NCBI RefSeq assembly: GCF_000970455.1
Contig: NZ_LAJG01000021.1
Coordinates: 124,001 to 188,000, forward strand
Length of the DNA: 64,000 nucleotides
Direction: 5' to 3'
Source: Devosia soli
GTDB taxonomy: Bacteria > Pseudomonadota > Alphaproteobacteria > Rhizobiales > Devosiaceae
Within the stretch, counting starts at the first letter, position 1. Each line of letters opens with the position of its first letter. A model generated the notes under the pieces. It saw only the letters and a program-made list of their open reading frames with translations, was not told the origin of the DNA and searched no databases. This document shows positions 19,452-28,139 of this stretch, piece after piece. Made by a program: the position numbers and the translations under genes.

Positions 19452-20489
19452 ATGAACGACACCGATCGTAAGGGTCCCCGGGTCCCCGATAATCCCGAGC
19501 CTCCTTCTAGTCCCGCCCCCGCCGAGAAAGCGCGGGGGCCGAGCCTGATCAACCGGCTCAAGTCCATTCTGGCCCTGCGGACCATGTCGCTGCGCGACGA
19601 TCTGCAGGTGGCGCTCGATGAGAGTGTCAGCGCCGATGGCACCGATTTTACCGAAAGCGAACGCACGATCATCCAGAACGTGTTGAAACTTTCCGGCGTC
19701 TCGATCGACGACATCATGGTCGAGCGCTCCGATATCCAGGCTGTCGAGGCCGATATCAATCTAGGCACCCTGATCGCCAAATTCCGCCAGGTCGGCCATT
19801 CGCGCCTTCCCGTCTATGAAGACGAACTCGACAAGATCATCGGCTTCATCCACATCAAGGATGCCATGGCCAAGATCACCGAGGCGGTGACCGATCCTGA
19901 AAAGGATGTGCCGGTTCGCCTGCTTTCGGCAGCGCTCAAGCAAAAGATCAACAAGCTCGGCATCACGCGCACGGCGATGTTCGTGCCGACCTTCATGCCG
20001 GCCGGCGATCTCCTCCAATCGATGCGCGCCTCGCGCGTCCACATGGCGATCGTCGTTGACGAATATGGCGGCACCGATGGTCTCGTGACCATCGAAGACC
20101 TGCTCGAAGCCATCGTCGGCAAGATCGAGGACGAGCACGACGAAGCCGTCCGCGCCATGGTGCGCAAGGTGGGCGCCGACACTTATATTGCCAATGCGCG
20201 CGCCGAGCTCGATGAGGTTCGGGCTGTGGTGGGCGACGATTTCGACCCGGGTGAGCATGCCGAGGATGTCGAAACCATCGGTGGTCTCGTTTTCGACCTT
20301 GCCGGCCATGTGCCGCGCCGGGGCGAGAAGGTGACCGGGCTCGAAGGCTTCGAATTCGAGATTCTGGCCGCCGATGGCCGCCGCATCAAGCGATTGCGCA
20401 TTCGCCGCAAGCGTCCCGATTCGGACGAGCCGGAAATACTTGCCATCACCGACCAGCGGCCCGAAGACCAGAAGGCGGCGGCCGAATAA
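19452..20489 (+). CDS. CorC/HlyC family CBS-domain protein
   Basis: A 345-residue soluble protein with two CBS domains (about 85-210, VMVERSDIQAVEAD and HMAIVVDEYGGTDGLVTIED) and a C-terminal CorC_HlyC transporter-associated domain (about 225-320). It lacks the DUF21 membrane domain, so it matches the CorC/YbeX form associated with Co2+/Mg2+ efflux and, through its position after ybeY, with ribosome metabolism. The N-terminus is proline-rich and poorly conserved. The ATG at 19452 has only a weak Shine-Dalgarno. Its TAA overlaps the next gene's ATG (TAATG), an unusual coupling to an acetamidase-like gene where lnt is normally found. Confidence 0.92.
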   Translation: MNDTDRKGPRVPDNPEPPSSPAPAEKARGPSLINRLKSILALRTMSLRDDLQVALDESVSADGTDFTESERTIIQNVLKLSGVSIDDIMVERSDIQAVEADINLGTLIAKFRQVGHSRLPVYEDELDKIIGFIHIKDAMAKITEAVTDPEKDVPVRLLSAALKQKINKLGITRTAMFVPTFMPAGDLLQSMRASRVHMAIVVDEYGGTDGLVTIEDLLEAIVGKIEDEHDEAVRAMVRKVGADTYIANARAELDEVRAVVGDDFDPGEHAEDVETIGGLVFDLAGHVPRRGEKVTGLEGFEFEILAADGRRIKRLRIRRKRPDSDEPEILAITDQRPEDQKAAAE

Positions 20490-21412
20490 TGGCAACGCAT
20501 CGCTTTGCACCGGCAGCCTGGCATAGCGTTCTGGCCAAGCTGCCGGCAGCCCTGCGGGTCGCGGACGGCGATACGGTGATCACCGAAACGATCGACGCTG
20601 CGGGCTATGACAAGGACGGCGTCGCCCGTGCGTCGGGCCCCAATCCGATGAACGGCCCGGTCCATGTCGAGGGCGCCGAGCCCGGCGATGTGCTGCAGGT
20701 CGATATTGTCCGCATGACACCCATCCGCGCGACCGGCTGGACGCGGGCGGCGCTCGCCGGCAATGTCGTTGATCCGGAGCGCGTCCGCGACTTGCCGCCG
20801 CGCGACAGGGCCGACTGGATCATCGACGCCAAAGCCGGCACCGTCCAGTTGAAAGACACTGTTCCCGGGCTGGAACAGCTGATCCTGCCGCTCGAACCGA
20901 TGATCGGTTGCTTCGGTGTCGCGCCAGCCGGCGGCCATGCCATTTCCACCGCCACCAGCGCCGAAAACGGCGGCAACATGGATTATCGCGGCTTCGGGCC
21001 GGGAGCCCGTGTCTGGTTTCCCGTCTTCGAGCCCGGGGCGCTGTTCTTCCTCGGGGATTGCCACGCCATCCAGGGCGATGGCGAAATCGTCGGCACCGGT
21101 GTCGAGACCGCCATGGAAGTGGAAGTCCGCTTGAGCCTTCTCAAGGGCCGCAAGCAGGTCTGGCCGCGCGGCGAAACCGGCAAAACGATCTATACCGTGG
21201 GCAATGCCCGGCCGCTCGATCAGGCCCTCCAACACGCAACGACCGAAATGTTCGATTGGCTGACCGGCGACTATGGGCTTTCGGCCGTGGCTGCGAGCCA
21301 TCTCATGGGGCAGGTGGTGCGCTATGAGGTCGGCAACGTGTTCGACCCGGCCTATACCATGGTCTGCCGCATCGAAAAGAAATGGCTGCCCGAAAGTCAA
21401 AGGCCCCGATGA
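20489..21412 (+). CDS. Acetamidase/formamidase family protein
   Basis: A 307-residue protein of the FmdA_AmdA family, zinc-dependent amidases that release ammonia from formamide or acetamide. Characteristic segments are GPVHVEGAEPGDVLQVDI, PMIGCFGVAPAG, GGNMDYRGFGPGARVWFPVF and LFFLGDCHAIQGDGEIVGTGVE (the metal-binding DCHAxQGDGE region). Length is normal for short bacterial members. The ATG overlaps the corC stop (TAATG), so it is translationally coupled. It would provide nitrogen scavenging, unrelated to the upstream RNA-quality genes. Substrate specificity cannot be told from sequence. Confidence 0.9.
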   Translation: MATHRFAPAAWHSVLAKLPAALRVADGDTVITETIDAAGYDKDGVARASGPNPMNGPVHVEGAEPGDVLQVDIVRMTPIRATGWTRAALAGNVVDPERVRDLPPRDRADWIIDAKAGTVQLKDTVPGLEQLILPLEPMIGCFGVAPAGGHAISTATSAENGGNMDYRGFGPGARVWFPVFEPGALFFLGDCHAIQGDGEIVGTGVETAMEVEVRLSLLKGRKQVWPRGETGKTIYTVGNARPLDQALQHATTEMFDWLTGDYGLSAVAASHLMGQVVRYEVGNVFDPAYTMVCRIEKKWLPESQRPR

Positions 21413-21428
21413 TCGCTCATCGAGGCCC
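21402..21428 (-). terminator. Hairpin at the acetamidase/nfuA convergent junction
   Basis: GGCCCCGATGA, loop TCGC and TCATCGAGGCC form an 11-bp stem with one mismatch that overlaps the end of the acetamidase gene. On the minus strand it is followed by TTTGAC, so it could terminate transcripts leaving nfuA. It is weaker than the family II element next to it. Confidence 0.45.
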
Positions 21429-21455
21429 CTGGCTTGCTGCTTAACTTTTAATGTC

Positions 21456-21531
21456 CGCCCATTCGAGCATAGCTCTCATGGCTTTGCCCGCTAAAATCGC
21501 TCCCCAGGAGCGATTTTGCCGGCGGCCGCGG
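21456..21531. repeat. Family II repeat with bidirectional terminator hairpin, copy A
   Basis: About 76 bases that recur at 52051-52115 with about 80 percent identity by eye. Shared parts are CATTCGAGC, AGCTCTC, TGGC, then a perfect hairpin and a GGCCGCG end. In this copy the hairpin is AAAATCGCTCC / GGAGCGATTTT (21493-21503 and 21507-21517), 11 bp with A4 before and T4 after, so it can terminate on both strands. It lies between two converging genes. Confidence 0.8.
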
Positions 21532-22098
21532 TTAAACCTGTTGAACCTGTTCAACGCCCGGCACGAAGTGGCGGAGCAGGTTTTCGATGCCGCTTTTGAG
21601 AGTGGCGGTCGAAGAGGGGCAACCGGAGCAGGCGCCCTGCATGTGCAGGAACACGGTGCCTTCCTTGAAGCCGCGGAAGATGATGTCGCCGCCATCCATG
21701 GCAACGGCCGGACGCACGCGCGTTGCCAGCAATTCCTTGATGACTTCGACCATTTCCTTGTCTTCTTCTTCGAAGAATTCTTCGCCTGCGAATTCATCGA
21801 CATGGGGCTCGTTCGCGTCGAGGAGAACCGGCTTGCCGGCAAGGAAGTGGTCCATGATCACGCCGAGGATCGCCGGCTTGATATGGGCCCAGTTGGTGTC
21901 GTCCTTGGTCACCGAGATGAAATCGGAGCCCAGAAATACGCCGGTCACGCCGGAAATGCCGAAGAGGCTTGCCGCCAGCGGGGAGGCAGCGGCAGCGTCG
22001 ATCGAGCGGAAATCGCGCGGCTCACCCACGAGCACATCGCGACCCGGCAGGAATTTGAGCGTAGCCGGATTGGGCGTGGCTTCGGTCTGGATGAACAT
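21532..22098 (-). CDS. nfuA: NfuA-type Fe-S cluster carrier (NifU family)
   Basis: A 188-residue Fe-S cluster scaffold/carrier. The N-terminal Nfu_N domain opens with the hallmark MFIQTEATPNPATLKFLPG. The C-terminal NifU domain carries the cluster-binding GACSGCPSS motif with cysteines 157 and 160. It transfers [4Fe-4S] clusters to target enzymes; MiaB in this window is one plausible client class (inference). The ATG at 22098 is preferred over an upstream GTG at 22113 because conservation starts at MFIQTEATP and GAAGG lies at the right distance. It is downstream of usp and trpS. Confidence 0.95.
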   Translation of the reverse strand: MFIQTEATPNPATLKFLPGRDVLVGEPRDFRSIDAAAASPLAASLFGISGVTGVFLGSDFISVTKDDTNWAHIKPAILGVIMDHFLAGKPVLLDANEPHVDEFAGEEFFEEEDKEMVEVIKELLATRVRPAVAMDGGDIIFRGFKEGTVFLHMQGACSGCPSSTATLKSGIENLLRHFVPGVEQVQQV

Positions 22099-22187
22099 GG
22101 ATATCGCCTTCACTTAGAACGCTTCTAAAAATAGACAATTACACTCAAGATGCAAGTCTGAAGCAGCAAGAATCTTGCGCCGGGCGA

Positions 22188-22658
22188 TCAGCAGACCGCG
22201 ATGATCTCCTCGTCGCTCATTCGGCCGGGCACGATGGTGAGCGGAATCGGCAGGGCATGGGCGCGTCCGGCAAAGTGGCTGACAAGCGGGCCGGGGCCTT
22301 CGGCCGACTTCGAGGCGGCGAGAACCAGGATGGCGATGTCGTGGTCCTGGTCGATCAACTGCTCGATTTCTTCAGGAGCGCTGCCTTCGCGGATGACGGA
22401 TTCGGCGCGGACATCGCCGATTTCCTTGATCCGGGCAAGGCGCATGTCGAGATTGCGCTCGGCCTCTTCTACAGCTTCGGCACGCAGCACCTCCTCGACG
22501 CCCATGCCGATGAATTCGGGCTTGGGGACGACGGTCACGAGAACGACGGTGCCGCCGGTGCGCTTGGTGCGGAATGCGGCAAAGGTCAGGGCCCGGTCGC
22601 ATTCCTCGGTTTCATCGATGACGACGAGGAACTTGCGCTTGTATTCGGTATCGTACAA
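22188..22658 (-). CDS. Universal stress protein (UspA family)
   Basis: A 156-residue single Usp domain, beginning YDTEYKRKFLVVIDETEECDRAL and ending with PLTIVPGRMSDEEIIAVC. The central EEIEQLIDQDHDIAILVLAAS segment fits the fold. The usual ATP-binding G-2x-G-9x-G-S/T loop is not well preserved (SKSAEGPGPLVSHFAG), so nucleotide binding is uncertain. The start is set by GGAGG directly upstream of TTG at 22658; an ATG at 22706 would overlap trpS by 32 bases. It lies between trpS and nfuA, as in many Hyphomicrobiales. Confidence 0.88.
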   Translation of the reverse strand: MYDTEYKRKFLVVIDETEECDRALTFAAFRTKRTGGTVVLVTVVPKPEFIGMGVEEVLRAEAVEEAERNLDMRLARIKEIGDVRAESVIREGSAPEEIEQLIDQDHDIAILVLAASKSAEGPGPLVSHFAGRAHALPIPLTIVPGRMSDEEIIAVC

Positions 22659-22674
22659 AGGCGCCTCCGAAACG

Positions 22675-23706
22675 TTAGCGGACAAAACCGACGATGCTGC
22701 GCACATCGGCCATGATCGGCTGGGCGATCGCCCGCGCCCGATCGGCGCCGTCGCGCAGGATGCGGTCCATCTCGCCCCTGTCGGAAACGAGACGCTTCAT
22801 CTCCTCGGCGATAGGCGCCAGGACCGAGACCGAGAGGTCGGCCAGCGCCGGCTTGAAGATGCCCCAGCCCTTGCCGCCAAATTCGGCGAGCACCTGGTCA
22901 ACGCTTTGATTGGCGAGCGCAGCATAGATGCCGACGAGGTTTTCCGCTTCAGGCCGGCTTTCAAGACCTGCCGCTTCGCTTGGCAGAGGCTCGGCGTCGG
23001 AGGTGGCCCGCTTGATCTTCTTGGCGATGAGGTCGGCGTCGTCCATCATATAGATGGTGGCAAGGTCCGAGGATTCGGACTTGCTCATCTTTTTTGATCC
23101 ATCCTTGAGCGACTTGACGCGCATGGCCGGACCGGTCGCCAGTGTTTCGGTGATCGGGAAGAAGCCATCCTCGAAGCCTGCTGCAGCAATCTGCTTGGCA
23201 AAATCGTGGTTGAATTTTTTGGCGATATCGCGCGTCAGCTCAAGGTGCTGGCGCTGGTCTTCGCCTACCGGCACGGCCGTCGCCTTGTAAAGCAGGATAT
23301 CGGCCGCCATCAGCGAGGGATAGGCGAAAAGCCCAAGCGAGACCTGTTCGCTGTTTTCTCCGGCCTTGTCCTTGAACTGGGTCATGCGGGCCATCCAGCC
23401 CATGCGCGCGACGCAGTTTAACACCCAGCTCAGTTCGGCGTGCTCGACGACCTGGCTCTGGTTGAAGATGATCGATTTTTTCGGGTCGACGCCCGCCGCG
23501 ATATAGGCGGCGGCGATCTCATAGGTCCAGCGCTTGAGGTCTTCAGGGTCCTGCCAGACGGTGATCGCATGCATGTCGACGACGCAATAAATGGTCTCAT
23601 GCGTGTCCTGAAGCGGCACGAAGCGGCGAATCGCGCCGAGATAATTGCCGAGATGCAGATCGCCCGATGGCTTGATGCCCGAAAAGACGCGGGGAGTGAA
23701 GGACAT
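22675..23706 (-). CDS. trpS: Tryptophanyl-tRNA synthetase
   Basis: A 343-residue class Ic aminoacyl-tRNA synthetase. The HIGH-equivalent motif is GDLHLGN (15-21) and the KMSKS loop is intact (KKMSKSESS, about residue 208). The Rossmann core and the C-terminal helical anticodon-binding region ([20 protein letters not shown]) are complete. It charges tRNA-Trp with tryptophan at the cost of ATP. It sits 65 bases downstream of murJ on the same strand; murJ-trpS-usp-nfuA is a conserved alphaproteobacterial order. Confidence 0.98.
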   Translation of the reverse strand: MSFTPRVFSGIKPSGDLHLGNYLGAIRRFVPLQDTHETIYCVVDMHAITVWQDPEDLKRWTYEIAAAYIAAGVDPKKSIIFNQSQVVEHAELSWVLNCVARMGWMARMTQFKDKAGENSEQVSLGLFAYPSLMAADILLYKATAVPVGEDQRQHLELTRDIAKKFNHDFAKQIAAAGFEDGFFPITETLATGPAMRVKSLKDGSKKMSKSESSDLATIYMMDDADLIAKKIKRATSDAEPLPSEAAGLESRPEAENLVGIYAALANQSVDQVLAEFGGKGWGIFKPALADLSVSVLAPIAEEMKRLVSDRGEMDRILRDGADRARAIAQPIMADVRSIVGFVR

Positions 23707-23771
23707 GGAACAACGCCTGGAAGGAATACAGTGGCGCTCGTTTTATACGGGCGCACCGCGATTGAAAACCA

Positions 23772-25334
23772 TCACCGGCTGCGGCGCAGGCGGCGGAGCA
23801 GAAGTCCGAGACGCTGCGTGCCGGTGACGTGAAGGAGGGTAAAGTAGAAGACGACACCATAGGCGATCAAGACGCCGACGACCAATGCCTGCCGCCAGAG
23901 GGGCGCGCCCGAGGCGATGTGGTGAGCGCCCTGGCCGGCAAGAACGGCTAATGTCAGCCCCATCATGGCACTGATGAGGACGATCATGATGTGGCCCCAC
24001 CATTGGCTGCGGCGGAGGGAAAAGTGCCCGCGGATGGCGAGCGTTGCTGCCAGAAGCGCGACGTTGATCCAGGAGGAAGCGGCCGTCGCAATGGCAATGC
24101 CGACATGAAGCAGGCTGGGAAACAGCCAGAAGGATATTCCGATATTGGCGGCAACGCTGATGCCGGCAAATAGGGTGGGCGTTACCGTATCTTCGCGGGC
24201 GAAAAAGCCCGGCTGCAGAACCCGGATCAACACATAGGCGGGGAGGCCCACGGCAAAGGCGATCAGCGCCTGGGCCGTCTGTTGGGTCGCCAGGGCATCG
24301 AACTGGCCCCGCTCGAAGAGGAGACGCACGATCGGCTCTGCCATGCCGATCAGAGCGGCAGCAGCCGGCATGGTCAGCAGCATGGCCAAAAACAGCGATT
24401 GCTCCTGGCTTGCCAGCGCCTCGGCCTCCCGGCCGCCTTTGAGGTGCCGGCTGAGTTCGGGCAGGAGCACCGTGCCGATGGCGATGCCGATAATGCCGAG
24501 CGGCAATTGATAGAGGCGATCGGCATAGGAAAGGATCGAGATCGTGCTATCGGCACCCGAGGCGATGATGGTGCCGACGAAAATATTGATCTGGGTGATG
24601 CCGCCCGTCAGGATCGCGGGGATGGCCAGCACCCAGAAGCGGCGCACTTCTGGATCGAACCGCGGCAGGCGGAAGGACGGCCGGAAGCCGCTGCGCTCGA
24701 TGGCCACCCAGACGAGCCAGAGCTGGGCGATGCCGCCGAGCATGGTGGCGATAGCGACCCAGAAGGTGGCGCTTTCCGGCTCCTGCACCCAAAAGCTCGC
24801 GAGCGGCACGAGGGCGGCGATATTGACGATGTTGAGCAGAACGGGCGCAAAAGCAGCGGCAAAGAAGCGGCCGAGCGAATTAAGAATTGCTCCATAGGCC
24901 GCCATCAGCGACATGCAGGCGAGATAGGGGAACATGATCCGCGTCAGCATGACCGTCAGGTCGAACTTTTCCTTGTCGTCCACGAAGCCGGGGACGAAGG
25001 CGACCATGATCTGCGGCATGAAGATTTCGACGAGAATGGTCACGACGACGAGCATGGCGACAAGCCAGCTCATGACCCGCGCTGCTAAGAGCTTTGCCCC
25101 GTCTTCGCCCTGCTGTTCGAGTGCGCCCGAAAACATCGGCACGAAGGCGGTATTGAAGGCGCCTTCGGCAAACAGCCGGCGGAAGAGGTTGGGAAAGCGG
25201 AAGGCAGCGTTGAAGGCGTCTGCCGCCGGGCCCACGCCGAGCACGGCCGCCATCAGCGCGTCGCGGACGAGACCGAAGACGCGGCTGAGCAGCGTCCAGG
25301 CGCCGACAGAGAAGAAATTGCGAAAAAGGCTCAC
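23772..25334 (-). CDS. murJ: Lipid II flippase MurJ (MviN)
   Basis: A 520-residue inner-membrane protein of the MOP superfamily with about 14 predicted transmembrane helices. The family signatures FSVGAWTLLSRVFGLVRDALMA and AFNAAFRFPNLFRRLFAEGAFNTAFVPMFS lie at the N-terminus and QPGFFAREDT further on. It flips undecaprenyl-linked peptidoglycan precursor to the periplasm. The start is GTG at 25334, nine bases after the glnD stop, with no strong Shine-Dalgarno, which suggests coupling to glnD translation. Confidence 0.97.
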   Translation of the reverse strand: MSLFRNFFSVGAWTLLSRVFGLVRDALMAAVLGVGPAADAFNAAFRFPNLFRRLFAEGAFNTAFVPMFSGALEQQGEDGAKLLAARVMSWLVAMLVVVTILVEIFMPQIMVAFVPGFVDDKEKFDLTVMLTRIMFPYLACMSLMAAYGAILNSLGRFFAAAFAPVLLNIVNIAALVPLASFWVQEPESATFWVAIATMLGGIAQLWLVWVAIERSGFRPSFRLPRFDPEVRRFWVLAIPAILTGGITQINIFVGTIIASGADSTISILSYADRLYQLPLGIIGIAIGTVLLPELSRHLKGGREAEALASQEQSLFLAMLLTMPAAAALIGMAEPIVRLLFERGQFDALATQQTAQALIAFAVGLPAYVLIRVLQPGFFAREDTVTPTLFAGISVAANIGISFWLFPSLLHVGIAIATAASSWINVALLAATLAIRGHFSLRRSQWWGHIMIVLISAMMGLTLAVLAGQGAHHIASGAPLWRQALVVGVLIAYGVVFYFTLLHVTGTQRLGLLLRRLRRSR

Positions 25335-25343
25335 GGCCGAAGG

Positions 25344-28139
25344 TCAGGCATTCGCCGCCTTCTTCTCCTCGGGTCGTTCGAACACATCCATCAGGGCATC
25401 GTGAATCTTGCGCTGCCGCTGTTTCACGTGAATCTTCTGTCCAGTGAGATCGGTGACGTAGAAAACGTCGACGGCCTTTTCGCCATACGTGCCGATATGG
25501 GCCGAGCCGATGGTCAGGCTGAGATCGGAGATTTGCCGGGTCAGGGCATAAAGAAGGCCGATGCGATCAAGGCCAGAGACCTCGATGACGGTGAATTTTT
25601 CCGAGATGGCGTTGGACACCGAAACCTGCGCCGGCAGCGCAAAGGGTTTCAGCCTTCGGTTGTGGCGCGATTCCTTGCCGAGATCGATCAGCACCGTGCG
25701 CTTGCCCTGGAGCAGCTGCTTGACCGTATCGATGATACGGGTGGCCCGCACCTTTTCGTCTTCGTCGGAGGTGAAGGAGCGGCGGAGCCTGAACGTGTCG
25801 ATGGCGCGGCCATCGCGGGTCGAAAATATCTGCGCGCCGATGATGGAGGCATCCTGCATGGTGCAGGCGCCGGCAATCAGGGAAAGAAGGCGCGGGTGGT
25901 CGGGCACATAGAAGCTGACTTCGGTAATGCCCTCGAAGGCCTTGACCCGGATCGAGCCGGCAAAGGGGAGGTTTGCCTCGTCGGCCTGACGGATCATCCG
26001 GGCATGCTCGATCTGCAGCTCGGGCTCGGCGCGCAGCCAGTAATGGTCGTAGTGCCGGGCGGTATAGGTTTCGATCTCTTCCGGCGTCCACTTGGTGAGC
26101 GCCCGGGACAGCGCGTCCTTGGCCACCTGCACGCGATCGGAATGGCTGACCTGCGAATGGCCGCCCGAGAGCAGCGGTTCGGTCGCATAATAGAGCGCGC
26201 GAAGCAGAGAACCCTTCCAGCCGGTCCAGGTACCGGGGCCTACCGCGCGGATATCGCAGGCGGTCAAAATCATCAGCAGCGCGAGCCGCTGCGGGGATTG
26301 GACGACATCGGCAAAAGCCTTGGCCGTCTCGGGATCCTGGATGTCGCGCGCCTGGGCGATCTCGCTCATCAAGAGGTGATATTCGATGAGCCAGGAGACC
26401 GTATCGGTCTCGGCCGGCGTCAAACCGAAACGCGGGCAGAGTTTGCGCGCAATGCGCATTCCTGCGATCGAATGATCTTCGGGCCGCCCCTTGGCGATGT
26501 CGTGGAGGAAAAGCGCGACATAAAGCAGGCGCGTATCGTTGAGCTGCGGCAGCAATTCATGGGTCAGCGGCAGTTCCTGGCGGAGGCCGCCATTGGCGAT
26601 ATCAGCCATGACGCCAACGGAGCGGATCAGATGCTCGTCCACCGTATAATGGTGATACATATTGAACTGCATCAGGGCGACGATCTTGCCGAAATCGGGC
26701 ACGAATTTTCCGAGGACGCCACTCTCGTTCATCTGACGGAGGATACGCTCGACATAAAGCGGACTCGTCAGGATGGTCAGGAAATGGGCATTGGCCTTGG
26801 CGTCGTGTCGTAGCTTGTTGTCGATGAGCCTGAGGCTATCGCGGATGTGCTTGATGGCGTCGGGATGGAAGAGCAGCTCCTCGCGCCCCGCGACCATGAA
26901 CATGCGGATCAGGTTGACCGGATCTTTTTCGAAGACATCGGGCGCCGTGATGTTGAGCCGGCCGGTATCGACGATGAAATCGGTTTCGCCCTTTATCTTG
27001 GATTTGCCCGCCCGGAATGGGGCCAGCACGCGCCCGACAAGGTCCATGTCCTTGGCGTGGTGGAATTCGAGGCTGGCGCAGATGATGCGCGTCAGGTCGC
27101 CCACGTCCTTGGCGACGAGGAAATAACGCTTCATGAAGCGCTCTACGCCGAGCATGCCGATACGCTCGGCATAGCCCATGCGGCGCGCGAGATCGGGCTG
27201 CACGTCGAAGGTCAGCTTTTCCTCGGCGCGGCCGGTGACATAGTGCAGGTGACAGCGCACCGCCCAGAGGAAATCCTCGGCCCGCTGGAAGAGGCGATAT
27301 TCCGCGTCGGTCAGGACTTTCTTGGCCACCAGCTCATGGCTGGTCTTGACCTGATAAAAGTACTTGCCGATCCAGAAGAGCGTGTTGAGATCGCGCAGAC
27401 CTCCCTTGCCGTCCTTGATATTGGGCTCGACGACATAGCGGGTATTGCCCATCAGGCGATGGCGCTCGTCGCGCTCGGCCATCTTGGCGGCGATGAATTC
27501 GGGGCCCGTCTTGGGCATGATCTCGGTTTCGAAGCGCTTGACGAGATTGTTGAAAAGCGTGCGATCCCCGATCAGGAACCGCGCCTCGAGCGTTGCGGTG
27601 CGCACCGTCATATCGGCGCGCGCCATGCGGATGCATTCATCGACCGAACGGACCGCGTGGCCGACCTTCTGGCCAAGGTCCCAAAGCATATAAAGGATAT
27701 ATTCGGTGACCTGTTCGCCCCAGGGGGTCTGCTTGTAGGGCAGAATGAAGAGGAGATCGATATCCGAGCCCGGCGCCAGCGTCCCCCGGCCATAGCCGCC
27801 AACGGCAGAAAGCGCGATGGCTTCGGCGCCCGAGGGATTATCGACCGGATAGACGCGCGTCGTTGCAAAGAGATAGACCGCGGCGATGATCTCGTCCTGC
27901 GCCGCAGAGAGATTTTCAGCGCAGCGCGTGCCCTTGTTGGTGGCGAGGAGTTCGGCTTCCGCGCTCTTGCGCGCCTCGGCCAGGGTCTGGCGCATATGGG
28001 CGAGCACCGCCATGCGGATGGCAGGGGTCTTGGCCGGCTGGTCGCCGACGATAGCATCGAGTTCGGCCAGAATGACCGGCGAAGTCTTGAGCGCAAATTG
28101 CGCTTTTCGCGGCTTGGCTTCAGCGTCGGCGAGCGTCAT
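25344..28139 (-). CDS. glnD: [Protein-PII] uridylyltransferase / uridylyl-removing enzyme
   Basis: A 931-residue bifunctional nitrogen sensor. The nucleotidyltransferase domain has [18 protein letters not shown] (114-131) with the two catalytic aspartates. A GlnD helical domain follows, then an HD phosphohydrolase domain ([14 protein letters not shown], about residue 510), and two C-terminal ACT domains (about 735-815 and 850-925) that bind glutamine. It uridylylates PII proteins when nitrogen is scarce and removes the group when glutamine is high. The start ATG overlaps the mutS 3' end by 20 bases. A parS-like sequence lies within its C-terminal codons. Confidence 0.98.
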   Translation of the reverse strand: MTLADAEAKPRKAQFALKTSPVILAELDAIVGDQPAKTPAIRMAVLAHMRQTLAEARKSAEAELLATNKGTRCAENLSAAQDEIIAAVYLFATTRVYPVDNPSGAEAIALSAVGGYGRGTLAPGSDIDLLFILPYKQTPWGEQVTEYILYMLWDLGQKVGHAVRSVDECIRMARADMTVRTATLEARFLIGDRTLFNNLVKRFETEIMPKTGPEFIAAKMAERDERHRLMGNTRYVVEPNIKDGKGGLRDLNTLFWIGKYFYQVKTSHELVAKKVLTDAEYRLFQRAEDFLWAVRCHLHYVTGRAEEKLTFDVQPDLARRMGYAERIGMLGVERFMKRYFLVAKDVGDLTRIICASLEFHHAKDMDLVGRVLAPFRAGKSKIKGETDFIVDTGRLNITAPDVFEKDPVNLIRMFMVAGREELLFHPDAIKHIRDSLRLIDNKLRHDAKANAHFLTILTSPLYVERILRQMNESGVLGKFVPDFGKIVALMQFNMYHHYTVDEHLIRSVGVMADIANGGLRQELPLTHELLPQLNDTRLLYVALFLHDIAKGRPEDHSIAGMRIARKLCPRFGLTPAETDTVSWLIEYHLLMSEIAQARDIQDPETAKAFADVVQSPQRLALLMILTACDIRAVGPGTWTGWKGSLLRALYYATEPLLSGGHSQVSHSDRVQVAKDALSRALTKWTPEEIETYTARHYDHYWLRAEPELQIEHARMIRQADEANLPFAGSIRVKAFEGITEVSFYVPDHPRLLSLIAGACTMQDASIIGAQIFSTRDGRAIDTFRLRRSFTSDEDEKVRATRIIDTVKQLLQGKRTVLIDLGKESRHNRRLKPFALPAQVSVSNAISEKFTVIEVSGLDRIGLLYALTRQISDLSLTIGSAHIGTYGEKAVDVFYVTDLTGQKIHVKQRQRKIHDALMDVFERPEEKKAANA
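25420..25435. other. parS-like 16-mer, site 1 (inside glnD)
   Basis: TGTTTCACGTGAATCT differs from the classical parS consensus TGTTTCACGTGAAACA at two of 16 positions and keeps the full CACGTG core with TTT/AA flanks. Three further sites of the same type lie at 39831, 45265 and 57702. Confidence 0.6.
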
